Made by a program: the position numbers and the translations under genes
Assembly: GCF_003149535.1 (NCBI RefSeq)
Contig: NZ_QGDB01000004.1
Location: 312,501-376,500, forward strand
Length of the DNA: 64,000 nt
Direction of reading: 5' to 3'
Source of the DNA: Falsochrobactrum shanghaiense
GTDB lineage: Bacteria > Pseudomonadota > Alphaproteobacteria > Rhizobiales > Rhizobiaceae
Shown: positions 42,496 through 52,098 of the stretch, one piece after another
Layout: the number at the start of each line of letters is the position of its first letter
How positions within the stretch are numbered: the stretch's first letter is position 1
The notes under the pieces: model-generated
Told to the model about the DNA's origin: nothing
The model's input: only the letters and a program-made list of their open reading frames with translations
Databases searched by the model: none

Positions 42496-42507
42496 CTGTG
42501 TAGACAG
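42496..42507. promoter_or_regulatory. HutC/PhnF-type operator, distal of two
   Basis: CTGTGTAGACAG contains the GTnTAnAC core recognised by HutC-subfamily GntR regulators and has 4-base inverted arms. It lies 31 bases from the second copy, three helical turns, in the phnD-phnM intergenic region. PhnF encoded at 43763 is the likely binder. Confidence 0.65.
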
Positions 42508-42526
42508 GATGCGGTTGACGGGTTAT

Positions 42527-42538
42527 CTGTATAGACAG
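42527..42538. promoter_or_regulatory. HutC/PhnF-type operator, proximal of two
   Basis: CTGTATAGACAG has the GTATAGAC core also seen in the mycobacterial PhnF box (TGGTATAGACCA). With the copy at 42496 it forms a phased pair able to repress both divergent promoters. Confidence 0.7.
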
Positions 42539-42596
42539 CAGATGACGTTCACATGACGCCCTCTCCATTTTCGGGGTAACTCTCAAGGAAAAACTT

Positions 42597-43766
42597 ATGG
42601 ACTGGACCATCAGGGGCGGCCGCGTACTGACCGGACGCGCATTGACCGCCAGCGAACTTCACGTGTCGAAGGGGCGGATCGTCTCGGCCCCATCGGAAAG
42701 CGCACGGCTCATCGAGGCTGATGGCCTGCTTGTACTTCCCGGAATCATCGATATTCACGGCGACGGCTTCGAACGCCAGATCATGCCAAGGCCCGGAGTG
42801 CGCTTCAATACCGCGCTTGCACTGCGCGATACGGACCGGCAACTCGTAGCAAACGGCATCACAACCGCCTTTCATGGGGTGACCATCTCGTGGGAGCCGG
42901 GCCTTCGTTCCGTGGATGCCGCGTCGGATCTCATTTCCACTCTCTCTCGCATCCGCTCTGCCCTTCTATGCGATACGCGGCTGCATCTGCGCTGGGAAAC
43001 CTTTGCGCTGGAACAATTGCCGGCCGTCATGCAGTGGCTCACGCTGGAACCCAAGCCAATCGTAGCCCTTAACGATCATACGACCGGGACGGTCATGAAG
43101 GGCACGATTGCACGCAAGCTCAACGAAATGGCGTCACGCTCTGGTCTGAGCCCGGACGGGTATCAGGCATTGCTCAATGAAGTCTGGGCACGGCGCGAAG
43201 AAGTGCCGGGCGCGATAGAAGCCTTGGCCGATGCGGCAAAATCCACGGGAAATGTTCTGCTCGCCCACGATGAAGCCTCGCCTGAGCAGCGCCATGCATT
43301 CAGGCAAATGGGCATTACGACGTCAGAATTCCCCCTCAATCGTGAAACGGCTGAAGCGGCACGCGCCGCTGGAGAAAACATCATTCTCGGCGCCCCCAAT
43401 GTGGTGCGCGGCGGCAGCCATAATGGGGCACTCGATGCAACCAGGGCCGTGCGGGGCGGCATATGTACGGTGCTTACCAGCGACTATTATTATCCCGCGC
43501 CCTTATGCGCGGCCTTCAAGCTGGCAAAACCGGACCTGAGCGATCTGGCCAATATGTGGGCGCTGGTTTCTGCCAACGCTGCCGAAGCTGCCAAGCTGGC
43601 AGACCGGGGCACCCTGCATCCGGGCCAGCGAGCGGACCTTATCCTTGTTGACGCCACCGATTTGCAGCATCCGCAGGTGCTTGCGACGATGGTCGGCGGA
43701 CGCATGGTCTATTCAAGCATGAATTCCGATTTTCCGACCCGCTCCATGGAAAGAGTTCTGGCATGA
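42597..43766 (+). CDS. phnM: Alpha-D-ribose 1-methylphosphonate 5-triphosphate diphosphatase PhnM
   Basis: A 389-residue amidohydrolase-fold enzyme that removes pyrophosphate from the triphosphate intermediate of C-P lyase metabolism. Hallmarks are GIIDIHGDGFERQIMPRPG (metal-binding His), then ITTAFHGVTISWEPG, LNDHTTG (His), LLAHDEA (His-Asp), FPLNRETAEAA and TSDYYYPAP (Asp). AAGGA precedes the ATG. The C-P lyase core genes (phnGHIJKL) are not in the window. The phnF gene overlaps its end by 4 bases. Confidence 0.92.
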   Translation: MDWTIRGGRVLTGRALTASELHVSKGRIVSAPSESARLIEADGLLVLPGIIDIHGDGFERQIMPRPGVRFNTALALRDTDRQLVANGITTAFHGVTISWEPGLRSVDAASDLISTLSRIRSALLCDTRLHLRWETFALEQLPAVMQWLTLEPKPIVALNDHTTGTVMKGTIARKLNEMASRSGLSPDGYQALLNEVWARREEVPGAIEALADAAKSTGNVLLAHDEASPEQRHAFRQMGITTSEFPLNRETAEAARAAGENIILGAPNVVRGGSHNGALDATRAVRGGICTVLTSDYYYPAPLCAAFKLAKPDLSDLANMWALVSANAAEAAKLADRGTLHPGQRADLILVDATDLQHPQVLATMVGGRMVYSSMNSDFPTRSMERVLA

Positions 43767-44545
43767 AGGATAAAACCAGTCTGGTGTCGGGCACAGACAG
43801 CATGGATGTCTTATCCGGTTTTGAAGATGTTGTTCTCCGCCAACCCAATGGCACCGCGATCTGGCAACAGATATACGACCATTTTCTTGGTCTCATCGAA
43901 AGCAATTTCCTCAAGGCCGGCAGCCAGCTTCCGGGCGAAAACCAAATGGCTGAAAAGCTTGGCGTCACGCGAATTACGCTGCGGCGCGCGCTCCAGCAAT
44001 TGCAGCGTGAGGGACATTTGACTGCCCGTAAGGGAGTCGGCATCTTCGTCCGCAGCCTGCCTTCCGTCTTTACTGTTCGCGACGACCGGCCCTTTCTGGA
44101 AAATTTCAACGCTCACGGCAAGGAAGTCGTGACAACGACGCTGGTTCTGTGTCGTGAGGCGGTTACGACAGCCGTAGCCAAGAAACTCGGGCTGTTGGAA
44201 AATGAGGAAACGATCCGTCTGTGCCGTATCCGCAGTGCAGACGACCAGCCTCTATACGTTAACACCAAGCTGTTTCCGGCCAGCCGTTTTCCGGACTTTG
44301 AGTCCGTCTACGCCAGCCGCCAGTCGGTATCGGATGTCTTCAAGGCCCATGGGATTGCGAAATATCATCGCCACGAGACCCGTATCAGCGGAGGTTTTGC
44401 CTCTTCGGACGAAGCTGAACTTCTCAAGCTGACGCCCGGCACGCCGATTTTTCGTGTCAACGCCATCAACCATGATGAGCAGTCCCGCGCCATCGAATGG
44501 ACGCTCGGATCGTGGCCGCTAACCTCGGTAGAATTTGTTTTCTAG
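43763..44545 (+). CDS. phnF: Phosphonate metabolism transcriptional regulator, GntR/UTRA (PhnF-like)
   Basis: A 260-residue HutC-subfamily regulator. The winged helix is at about residues 30-98 (WQQIYDHFLGLIESNFLKAGSQLPGENQMAEKLGVTRITLRRALQQLQREGHL), and the UTRA domain contains DQPLYVNTKLFPASRFPDF and the typical ending IFRVNAINHDEQSRAIEWTLGSWPLTSVEF. It overlaps phnM by 4 bases. Its stop codon lies inside the terminal inverted repeat of the following 108-bp repeat. Expected target: the paired GTnTAnAC sites before phnM. Confidence 0.9.
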   Translation: MKDKTSLVSGTDSMDVLSGFEDVVLRQPNGTAIWQQIYDHFLGLIESNFLKAGSQLPGENQMAEKLGVTRITLRRALQQLQREGHLTARKGVGIFVRSLPSVFTVRDDRPFLENFNAHGKEVVTTTLVLCREAVTTAVAKKLGLLENEETIRLCRIRSADDQPLYVNTKLFPASRFPDFESVYASRQSVSDVFKAHGIAKYHRHETRISGGFASSDEAELLKLTPGTPIFRVNAINHDEQSRAIEWTLGSWPLTSVEFVF

Positions 44546-44649
44546 AGCGGTTCTTGTTTAAACGGAATCGTCGGAACCGCTCTATCTATTTGTTTTTACG
44601 CATTATCCGGACGCAAAACAGTTTCACACTTTTGCTGGAAATGTGCTAG
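44542..44649. repeat. 108-bp palindromic interspersed repeat, copy 2
   Basis: The same length and internal structure as the copy at 13137-13244. The left terminus CTAGAGC is intact; the right terminus has decayed to GTGCTAG. It fills the whole gap between two convergent stop codons (phnF and the next gene), so it probably doubles as a bidirectional terminator. It also marks the left edge of the lower-GC region. Confidence 0.85.
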
Positions 44650-44650
44650 T

Positions 44651-45859
44651 TCAGGATTTTTGTGCCCCAACCAGTTCATCCCATTTACGGAAAGCGACGA
44701 CCATTTTCTCTGGAGGAAGTGGCAATTCAATGGGATTGTTGGCAATCAGATCGGCATATTCAGGCCGACCAAACTCATTGATAACATCCTGACTGTTTTG
44801 CGGCGCCATGGAGAGGGGTACATTCTTGACCGCAGGGCCTGGGTATAGATAACCCTCATCATAGGAATAAGCCTGTGCTTCCGGCGTTAGCAAGAACGCC
44901 ATCAGATCGAGAATGACGGCCATTTTATCGTCTGATACGCCCTTGGGGATGCACATAAAGAAGGCATCAGATACCCAATGGAAGCCTTTTAGTGTGCCGA
45001 TTTTGGCTTCTTTCGGAACAATACCCAAAGCGCGCGGATTGATGTCCCAGCCGGTCGTGGTGATGATGATATCCCGACTGCCTTCACCGAACTCTTTCAT
45101 CGTTGCACCAGTGCCTGCTGGATAATAATCCACATATTTGCCGATTTCCGCCATATAGGCCCAGGTTTTATCCCAGCCATTAACCGGATCCTGCGGGTCC
45201 TTGTCACCGAGCAGATATGGCAATCCCATCATGAAAGTGCGGGCCGGACCGGAATTTGTCGGGCGGGCATACATGAAGCGGCCCGGATTTTCCTTGGCCC
45301 ATGCCAAGAGTTCTTCCGCAGTGGTCGGCACTTTGGCCACGCGATCTTCCATATATTCAATCAATGGGCCAGATGGATAGTAATTGACGACCACACCATA
45401 ACCGTCACCCTGCACCTTATGCAGGGCCAAAGCTGCCGGTTCATAATTTTCTTCAAGGCCCGGGAAACGGTCATTATATTCCGGCAGGATTTTCTGCCAG
45501 GTCTCATTGGCAAGGCCTGAAGCAAGACCATCGCTGCCAGTTAGTACCAGATCAATGTCCACACGATTGGCGGATTGCTGTGCTTTCAACTTTCCGGCCA
45601 ATTCGGTCACCGGCGCTTTGGCAAACACGATCTGCGAAGCGCGCTCTGGGAATTTTTTCGCATATTCCTCAAAGGCGGGTTGGGACAGTGCCAAAGCGCC
45701 ACCCACATCCATCACCGTTATCAGCACTGGCTTTGACGGCAATTTGGGTGCCGCCGCCCACACGCCGGAGGTTCCCGCCAAAAATGAACCGCCCATCCCG
45801 GCAAGTCCCATTCCGGCCAGTAATGTACGGCGTGATAATTTGAATTCACGGTCTGTCAT
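44651..45859 (-). CDS. ABC transporter substrate-binding protein (nag operon paralogue), Tat signal
   Basis: A 402-residue extracellular solute-binding protein of the spermidine/putrescine-type class. The N-terminus has a twin-arginine signal (KLSRRTLLAGMGLAGMGG). The ATG at 45859 has AAAGGGGA upstream. It is closely similar along its length to the protein at 52099: shared segments include VVVxYYPSGPLxEYM, GPxRTFxMGLPYLLGD, TTTGWDINPR and YPGPAVKxVPLSMAPQ. No permease or ATPase is adjacent, so it probably feeds the transporter encoded at 49.2-52 kb. It is the last gene of the nagB-nagA unit. Confidence 0.9.
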   Translation of the reverse strand: MTDREFKLSRRTLLAGMGLAGMGGSFLAGTSGVWAAAPKLPSKPVLITVMDVGGALALSQPAFEEYAKKFPERASQIVFAKAPVTELAGKLKAQQSANRVDIDLVLTGSDGLASGLANETWQKILPEYNDRFPGLEENYEPAALALHKVQGDGYGVVVNYYPSGPLIEYMEDRVAKVPTTAEELLAWAKENPGRFMYARPTNSGPARTFMMGLPYLLGDKDPQDPVNGWDKTWAYMAEIGKYVDYYPAGTGATMKEFGEGSRDIIITTTGWDINPRALGIVPKEAKIGTLKGFHWVSDAFFMCIPKGVSDDKMAVILDLMAFLLTPEAQAYSYDEGYLYPGPAVKNVPLSMAPQNSQDVINEFGRPEYADLIANNPIELPLPPEKMVVAFRKWDELVGAQKS

Positions 45860-45887
45860 TTTATTCCCCTTTAATTTTTGTTCCCTG

Positions 45888-46907
45888 TCAGCTGGCGTAA
45901 TATTCTTCTCCGGCAATCGAGACGCGTTTCACGGTTAGGGCGTCTGACCATTCGATCTGACTCATTGGCAAGCGGATACCGCGCACCGACAAAGCAGAAG
46001 CTAAAGCCTCGGCAACACGGTGTGAGGCCATCGATACGGCTTCATCAAAACTGGCAATTTCCCAATTCACCAGATTTCTGATCGCATCATCCAGACGCAA
46101 TGATGACCCGGCCAGGCCAGCCCCATTCGGGTTCCAGACCGTACCGTCATCAAGCCGCTCAATATCCAGATTGGCGAATTGGTAATTTCCAGACGGAACA
46201 GCAGCAGCAGACACAGCATCCGTCACCAGAATCGAGCGTTGTGTTCCCTTCGCGCGTAACAAAACCTTCAGCGCTTGTGGCGGGATATGAATACCATCGG
46301 CAATAAAAGATGCAGTGAGCCGATCCTCAGCCAATTGCGCAAAAATTGAATTATTCAACTTCGGTAAAATTTGCGGCAATCCATTGCCCAAATGGGTCGA
46401 TATAGTTGCTCCGGCTTCCGCTGCCTGGGCAGCCAAGTCAAAATCGCATGCTGAATGCCCTATGGCCACCAACACGTCGCGGGCGCGCATCTGCCGGGTA
46501 AAGTCGATCCCGCCGTCAACCTCGGGTGCCAATGTTGTCAGCAATATTGGCTTTACGAGCAAACCTTGCAGATGGTCAAACAGGCTTACATCCGCACCAG
46601 TCATAGCCGATGCCGGATGACATCCCGAATAGCCGTCAGCAGGATTGAGAAAAGGTCCTTCGAGGTGATAACCGGGACACATTAACCGTCCAAGACGGCT
46701 ATCACGCACGCTTTTATCCAACGCTAAAAAACGTCGCTCAAGTTCCTTCAATGAGGCGGTGATGATTGTTGGCAGACAGGTGGTAACACCTGTTGCCAAC
46801 ATTGCTTCAAGAGCATGATCGAGCTTGTCTGCGGTCAAGTCACCGGAATTAAAATCAACTCCGGCGAAGCCGTTGACTTGAATGTCGATCAGCCCCGGCG
46901 TGATCAT
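45888..46907 (-). CDS. nagA: N-acetylglucosamine-6-phosphate deacetylase (NagA-like, short)
   Basis: A 339-residue amidohydrolase. [16 protein letters not shown] at the very start, HLEGPFLNP (metal Glu), AIGHSACD (His), STHLGNG (His) and LVTDAVSAA (catalytic Asp) are the NagA motifs in order. Usual NagA is about 380 residues; this one begins directly at the barrel and lacks most of the N-terminal beta-sandwich strand set. The ATG overlaps the nagB stop, so the short form seems genuine. It should deacetylate GlcNAc-6-phosphate or a close analogue. Confidence 0.88.
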   Translation of the reverse strand: MITPGLIDIQVNGFAGVDFNSGDLTADKLDHALEAMLATGVTTCLPTIITASLKELERRFLALDKSVRDSRLGRLMCPGYHLEGPFLNPADGYSGCHPASAMTGADVSLFDHLQGLLVKPILLTTLAPEVDGGIDFTRQMRARDVLVAIGHSACDFDLAAQAAEAGATISTHLGNGLPQILPKLNNSIFAQLAEDRLTASFIADGIHIPPQALKVLLRAKGTQRSILVTDAVSAAAVPSGNYQFANLDIERLDDGTVWNPNGAGLAGSSLRLDDAIRNLVNWEIASFDEAVSMASHRVAEALASALSVRGIRLPMSQIEWSDALTVKRVSIAGEEYYAS

Positions 46908-47641
46908 GACAGTAACGATGCCGCTGGCTTGTCCAGGAAAAAGGCGACATTCGGGTGGCGTTGCAGGATCGAAGCCGGATAATTCACATCAACCGGACCT
47001 TCCAGCGCGTGCTTGACAGCTAGAGCTTTCCGTTCATCTGGAACGGAGGTGACAATCAAAGCGCTTTCCATAATCTGCTGAATGCTCATGGAAATGGCCT
47101 GTTGCGGCACATCGGCAAGCGTTGGAAACCAGCCCTCACCCATTTGCTGCTTGCGACAGGCTTCGTCCAGATTGACGACAATATAAGGTTCTAGCGTGTC
47201 AAAATCCGCTGGCGGATCATTAAAAGCCAGATGACAATTTTCGCCAATACCGCCAAAGCACACAGCAATGCTTTCATCCATGATCAGCGCGCTGATCCGT
47301 TTGGCTTCAGCCTGCGCGTCGCCTTCCGCATTGATTTCATGCAGTGTCACCTCTCCATCCAACCTATCAACAAAGCGCTCCTGCAAGTAACGGCGGAAAC
47401 TTGCCGGATGCTCTTTTTTAATGCCGACATATTCATCAAGGTGAAAGGCCGTCACACATGACCAATCAATGCCTTTTTCTTCCACCAGATGGTTGAGCAT
47501 CTCAAACTGGCTGGCCCCGGTCGCGACGATAATCGAAGCCTTGCCATGGGCGCGGATTGCCTCACGGATTGCCTCAGCGCCCCTTCTGGCGGCGGCGCGC
47601 CCCAACTCGTCTTTGCTATCAAAAATGCGTATATCAGACAT
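46904..47641 (-). CDS. nagB: Glucosamine-6-phosphate deaminase family protein (NagB-like)
   Basis: A 245-residue enzyme of the NagB/6-phosphogluconolactonase fold. [18 protein letters not shown] (phosphate-binding loop), [24 protein letters not shown], and [17 protein letters not shown] (usual GIGxxGHxAFNxP) are visible. In the last motif Asn-Cys replaces the common Asp-Gly before His. It converts glucosamine-6-phosphate to fructose-6-phosphate and ammonia. I use the ATG at 47641; one at 47662 is also possible. First gene of the nagB-nagA-binding protein unit, divergent from a ROK regulator. Confidence 0.87.
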   Translation of the reverse strand: MSDIRIFDSKDELGRAAARRGAEAIREAIRAHGKASIIVATGASQFEMLNHLVEEKGIDWSCVTAFHLDEYVGIKKEHPASFRRYLQERFVDRLDGEVTLHEINAEGDAQAEAKRISALIMDESIAVCFGGIGENCHLAFNDPPADFDTLEPYIVVNLDEACRKQQMGEGWFPTLADVPQQAISMSIQQIMESALIVTSVPDERKALAVKHALEGPVDVNYPASILQRHPNVAFFLDKPAASLLS

Positions 47642-47714
47642 GGCAATCCGTACTCTTTTCATCAACGTCTTATTGCTGCACATAAGGATACACTCCGTGC
47701 TCCACCTTGCAAGG

Positions 47715-47742
47715 TATTTTTGAATAATGTTATTCAAAAATA
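47715..47742. promoter_or_regulatory. 28-bp near-perfect palindrome, candidate ROK repressor operator
   Basis: Two 13-base arms (TATTTTTGAATAA and its exact complement) flank a TG centre. It lies midway between nagB and the ROK regulator gene, where it would cover both promoters. Length, A/T content and symmetry match NagC/Mlc-type operators. Confidence 0.78.
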
Positions 47743-47763
47743 TGAAGTGAAGGATTTTATTTG

Positions 47764-48954
47764 ATGCTGATGATAGAAAACCGCCACTTTACCGATGCGC
47801 ATCAGCGTGATTGCGCACGCGTGGTTGCGGCATTGCATCGAGACGATTTTCAGTCGCGAGCGAGCCTTGCTTCAACGTTGGAGATGACCTCGACAGCCAT
47901 TTCCAAAATCATTGCCGATTTGGCGGAGCGTCATATAATTGTGGAAAATGCAGGCGAACGAAAGAACGGTCGTGGGCGGCCAGCCACGCAAATCGCCCTT
48001 AATCCGCTTTGTGCCGGCGCGACCATCCTGTCCATTTCGAGCCGTGAACTCATCGGCGTTTTGATTGACTTCAAAGGTAATATTCTGGCGCGCGAAACGC
48101 GCACTGTCGGAGCAGGAGCCAACGCAGATGAAATGACTGCAATCATGCGCAGCATTGTCAGCGCACTCATCGCAAAATGTCCCTCTTCCATGATCCATGT
48201 CGGAACATCAATCACGGTGACAGGCATCACCGATATTAAAAACCGTATTTGGATACTCACATCGCGCTGGCCAAATATTCGCGATTTCAACGTTGAAGAA
48301 GCCTTGCTGCCGGTGACCCCGACAGTTTATCTGTTTCGCCAGCTCGATGTGGAATTGAATGCGCGTTTTACAGAGCAAGGTTTGTTCGCGCCTGACAGCG
48401 CCGCAATTCTGCATTGGGGTTGGGGAATTGGACTCGCTTTCCGAACCAAGGCCGATACAACACAATTTCAAAGCGGCCCGTTTGGAGAAATCGGCCATTG
48501 GCGGTTTAACATATTGGAGGACAGACCGTGCGGATGCGGTAATTTCGGCTGTTTGGAAACAGCCGTATCGCTCGGCGCCCTTTTGCCAACAATCCGTGAA
48601 ATCCATCCCGATACGGCGGAGGATGAGGAAACAGTCGCAGACCAAATTGCCCATATGGAACTGGCATCCAGGCCAGAAATTCGCATGGCTGTGCGTCTGA
48701 TGGCGCGGGCATTAGGTAATGTTTGCCGTATACTGTTTCCCGGAAAAGTATTCATTACCGGCCCGTTTATCGCCAATCATGGCATATTCGACCTGCTGCA
48801 ATCGGACTTTGAAGCGGAAGGGCTGGTTGGTTCGCTCACCCTGCCAACACTGATCCCCGACCGCTCCAGCTTTGATTATGTGCTGAAAGGTGCAGCGCAG
48901 CCATTATTCGAATGCGCGCTCGACCGATTGCTTGGTCTTACAGGCTCAAACTGA
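47764..48954 (+). CDS. ROK family transcriptional regulator (NagC/XylR-like)
   Basis: A 396-residue regulator. The N-terminal winged helix is at about residues 14-75 ([29 protein letters not shown]), and a ROK sugar-kinase-like domain follows. The zinc motif is [10 protein letters not shown], preceded by GEIGHWRFN, and [11 protein letters not shown] is near the C-terminus. The first ATG of the ATG CTG ATG start is at 47764; 47770 is an alternative. Expected to repress nagB-nagA and itself through the palindrome at 47715, with an amino sugar or its phosphate as inducer. Confidence 0.9.
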   Translation: MLMIENRHFTDAHQRDCARVVAALHRDDFQSRASLASTLEMTSTAISKIIADLAERHIIVENAGERKNGRGRPATQIALNPLCAGATILSISSRELIGVLIDFKGNILARETRTVGAGANADEMTAIMRSIVSALIAKCPSSMIHVGTSITVTGITDIKNRIWILTSRWPNIRDFNVEEALLPVTPTVYLFRQLDVELNARFTEQGLFAPDSAAILHWGWGIGLAFRTKADTTQFQSGPFGEIGHWRFNILEDRPCGCGNFGCLETAVSLGALLPTIREIHPDTAEDEETVADQIAHMELASRPEIRMAVRLMARALGNVCRILFPGKVFITGPFIANHGIFDLLQSDFEAEGLVGSLTLPTLIPDRSSFDYVLKGAAQPLFECALDRLLGLTGSN

Positions 48955-49154
48955 AACAGCTCTAGGTCGTGGTGACGGTGGAACTTTGGGCATCCTTGTT
49001 GCGCGGGGTGAAGGCCCGCATGCGGGGACTATTTACGCAGGACCGGGTTGCAGCATCGGCGAACATTTTCCTGAACGGATTACCGGGTGCCGAGCGGCGT
49101 AAGACAGGCTGATCCGCGCTGCCAACAGCTGGTTTAAAACGATCCTATTAACGT

Positions 49155-49191
49155 AAAAGCGCCACCGAAGATGCCTTCGGCGGCGCTTTTT
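49155..49191. terminator. Bidirectional intrinsic terminator
   Basis: AAAAGCGCC-A-CCGAAG pairs with CTTCGG-C-GGCGCTTTTT around a short ATGC loop. A-run and T-run on both sides let it work in both directions. It lies between the ROK gene and the last permease gene of the convergent ABC operon. Confidence 0.85.
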
Positions 49192-49219
49192 GTAGAACGC
49201 ATTGAGATGGCTTCGTTCA

Positions 49220-50047
49220 CTATTTTGAACGCGCCACGATCTGGGTCGGATTGACAAAGCGCAAGGCGAGCAACAACCAGACCAGAGTGCTGACCATATA
49301 AATGACTGCCATCGCATCAATCGACTGGACCGCGCGAACGCCGGACGCAAACACCGAATAATAGAGGGCGACCACAAGTGTCTGACTGGTCGGGCCTGAG
49401 GTCAGGAAGGTCAGCTCAAACATCGCTACGGTGCGCACGAGTACGAGTAGCAATGCCGCCAGAACCCCCGGCAACAGCATGGGCATCAAAACATAGCGGA
49501 ACAGCTGGAATGTGTTGGCACCAAAAACACGCGCCGCAGCCTCCACTTTGGTATCGATTTGCTCAATGAACGGGATCATCACCAAAATGACAAACGGAAC
49601 CGTCGGCACCAAATTGGCCAGAACCACACCCCAGAAGGTGCCGCCAACACCCACCTGATAGAGCACCGTTGCGAGCGGAATGCCAAAGGTAATGGGTGGC
49701 ACCAGAAGCGGCAACAGAAACAACAGCATTACCAGTTTTTTACCGGGGAAATCGCGTCGCGCCAGCGCATAGGCTGCGGTCACGCCGATCAAGCCGGAAA
49801 GCGCCACAACGGTGAAGACGATCTGAAACGTAACGATCAGAATATCGCCAAGCTGAAACTCCGCCCAAGCGGTAAAATACCATTTTATCGTCAGGGCGTT
49901 CGGCAACCATGTGCCCAGCCAGCGTGTGCCGAAAGAGGACAGGACCACCGTTGCAATCATCGCAAGCAAATTGATGACGAAGAAAGCGACAATCACCCAG
50001 ACCGCCGTGATCCAGAGTTTGGACCCAATTGTTGTATCACGTATCAT
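49220..50047 (-). CDS. ABC transporter permease (PotC-like)
   Basis: A 275-residue permease with six hydrophobic segments and the loop KVEAAARVFGANTFQLFRYVLMPMLLPG. The overall form is that of spermidine/putrescine- and iron(III)-type importers. Two bases separate it from the upstream permease. With the PotB-like protein it forms the channel used by the binding protein at 52099 and perhaps the one at 44651. Confidence 0.91.
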   Translation of the reverse strand: MIRDTTIGSKLWITAVWVIVAFFVINLLAMIATVVLSSFGTRWLGTWLPNALTIKWYFTAWAEFQLGDILIVTFQIVFTVVALSGLIGVTAAYALARRDFPGKKLVMLLFLLPLLVPPITFGIPLATVLYQVGVGGTFWGVVLANLVPTVPFVILVMIPFIEQIDTKVEAAARVFGANTFQLFRYVLMPMLLPGVLAALLLVLVRTVAMFELTFLTSGPTSQTLVVALYYSVFASGVRAVQSIDAMAVIYMVSTLVWLLLALRFVNPTQIVARSK

Positions 50048-50049
50048 GG

Positions 50050-50958
50050 TCAGCCCTTTCCACCAGCTGTTGAGCCTCGATAGAACAGGCCGCGCAGGCC
50101 AAGTACCGCCACAACAATGGCAAGCTGTACAAAGGCCATAATCATCGCGATTGCTGATGCCATGGAGTAATCATATTGCTCGAAAGCAGCCTGATAGGCG
50201 GCGATGGAAATAACGCGCGTCGGTCCTGCTGGAGCACCGAGCAAAATTGCGGACGGGAACACAGCAAATGCCAATACGAAAGACAGGCAGAAAGTGATCG
50301 CCAGCCCCGGCATCAGCAGAGGCAGCATAATATGGCGAAACCGCTGCCAACTGGTGGCCCCGTGAGTTGCTGCCGCACGCTCCAGTGCCGGATCAATGCC
50401 CGTGACATAGGACAGGGTCAGCAAAAAGGTGAATGGGAACCCGGTAATAATCAGCGAGGCAAATACGCCCCAGTAATTATTCGTCAATTTCAATGGCTGA
50501 TCGACCACACCGATCAGCATTAATGTGCGGCTGAACCAGCCTTGCGGTCCCAGATAATTCAGCAGTCCTTCTGCTACCAGCACCGTACCGAGCGTCACCG
50601 GCAAGACGAGAATCGTAGTCAATAGGCGCTGACGATTCATCAATCGCACACGAAACGCAATCGGCAGCGCCAGTGCCAGGCTGATCAGTGTTACCGGAAC
50701 AGCGAGCCAGAGCGTTGTCAGAATCGTGTCGTAGAGAAACGGATCCGAGAAAAACTTCTGATAGTTGGCCAGCCAGCCACCTTCCCGTGGGGTGAAAGAC
50801 AAAATCAGGCCGTAGGCAAAAGGGTAGATGAATACGGCCAGCAGGAATATCACAGCAGGCAGTACCAAAAGCGTCACACCGTCAAACCCACGCAGCGCAA
50901 GGCGCTGGCGCAGTGAAAGGCGTTCATCATAGGGAACCGGAATCGGTTGCGTGGCCAT
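50050..50958 (-). CDS. ABC transporter permease (PotB-like)
   Basis: A 302-residue permease with six hydrophobic segments and the loop PALERAAATHGATSWQRFRHIMLPLLMPG. The ATG at 50958 has GAGGTCGG upstream; a GTG at 50970 overlaps the ATPase stop (GTGA) and is an alternative. Middle gene of the importer set. Confidence 0.91.
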   Translation of the reverse strand: MATQPIPVPYDERLSLRQRLALRGFDGVTLLVLPAVIFLLAVFIYPFAYGLILSFTPREGGWLANYQKFFSDPFLYDTILTTLWLAVPVTLISLALALPIAFRVRLMNRQRLLTTILVLPVTLGTVLVAEGLLNYLGPQGWFSRTLMLIGVVDQPLKLTNNYWGVFASLIITGFPFTFLLTLSYVTGIDPALERAAATHGATSWQRFRHIMLPLLMPGLAITFCLSFVLAFAVFPSAILLGAPAGPTRVISIAAYQAAFEQYDYSMASAIAMIMAFVQLAIVVAVLGLRGLFYRGSTAGGKG

Positions 50959-50966
50959 ATCCGACC

Positions 50967-52034
50967 TCACGCTGCAAAAACGAGGGCGTAATTGGCATCA
51001 ACTGCCAGCGAAATTGTGCTGCCGAGATCTGCACTTTTGGGTGCGTGAAACACCAGTTCCTGGCCCTCAGCCGTTCGCGCAGTGCCGACAAATTCGCGGC
51101 CTCGATATTCGATTGTCTCTACCACCGCGTCAACACTGCTGGCAGAGCGATCACCTGCGGCCACATCATCAGCCCGGGCTGCAACGATTGCATTCTGCCC
51201 GATTTTAAGCGGCTGCCGTGCGATGCCGCTTAATGTGGATGCGCCAACAGAAATCGATATACGATCACCGTCCACCGCTGTGACTGGACCGGAAAGGCGG
51301 TTGCGGTAGCCCATGAACTCGGCAACGTCGAGATGTTCAGGACGCTCATAAAGATCACTTGGAGCACCGACCTGGCGAATCTGACCATCGCGCAGAACCA
51401 CAATCCGATCTGCAAGCGACAAAGCTTCATCCTGATCGTGGGTAACATAGATAGTGGTCGCGCCAAGCTGGTTGTGAATGCGGCGAATTTCTGCGCGCAT
51501 TTCAAGGCGTAACTTGGCATCAAGGTTGGATAGAGGCTCGTCCATCAAAACCAAAGGCGGCTCAATCACAATGGCGCGCGCAATGGCAACACGCTGTTGC
51601 TGCCCACCGGAAAGCTGACCGGGAAGCTTGTCACCCTGCCCCTGAAGACGGACAAGATTGAGCGCTTCTTCCACGCGCTGATCCATCTCGGCCTTCGGTG
51701 TACCGCGCATTTTCAGCCCAAAACCAATGTTTTGGCGAACAGTCATATGCGGAAACAGGGCGTAGTTCTGAAATACCATTCCAAAACCGCGATCTTCCGG
51801 CTTCAGTGTATCGATACGCTTGTCATCCAGAAAAATACCGCCACCCGTGGTCGACAGCAGACCCGCAATGCAATTCAGCGCCGTGGATTTTCCGCAACCC
51901 GAAGGGCCGAGCAAAGCAATAAATTCACCTTTACGAATGGAAAGGGAAACATCTTTCAACGCATTATGAACACCGAAAGAACGGCTCATACGATCAAGTC
52001 GAATTTCATTGAATTCTGATGACGCAAGTAGCAT
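50967..52034 (-). CDS. ABC transporter ATPase (PotA/UgpC-like)
   Basis: A 355-residue ATPase. Walker A is GPSGCGKST, the Q-loop is [14 protein letters not shown], the signature is [15 protein letters not shown], Walker B is [16 protein letters not shown] and the switch His is in VTHDQDEAL; all canonical. The TOBE domain begins near residue 280. Unlike the ATPase pair at 17-19 kb this is a normal homodimer type. It lies 64 bases after the binding-protein gene. Confidence 0.93.
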   Translation of the reverse strand: MLLASSEFNEIRLDRMSRSFGVHNALKDVSLSIRKGEFIALLGPSGCGKSTALNCIAGLLSTTGGGIFLDDKRIDTLKPEDRGFGMVFQNYALFPHMTVRQNIGFGLKMRGTPKAEMDQRVEEALNLVRLQGQGDKLPGQLSGGQQQRVAIARAIVIEPPLVLMDEPLSNLDAKLRLEMRAEIRRIHNQLGATTIYVTHDQDEALSLADRIVVLRDGQIRQVGAPSDLYERPEHLDVAEFMGYRNRLSGPVTAVDGDRISISVGASTLSGIARQPLKIGQNAIVAARADDVAAGDRSASSVDAVVETIEYRGREFVGTARTAEGQELVFHAPKSADLGSTISLAVDANYALVFAA

Positions 52035-52098
52035 CTATTGACCTCTACCTCTATTTTGTACGCCAACCGGTTTAAGCCGGTTGGCGCAGGGTATTATT

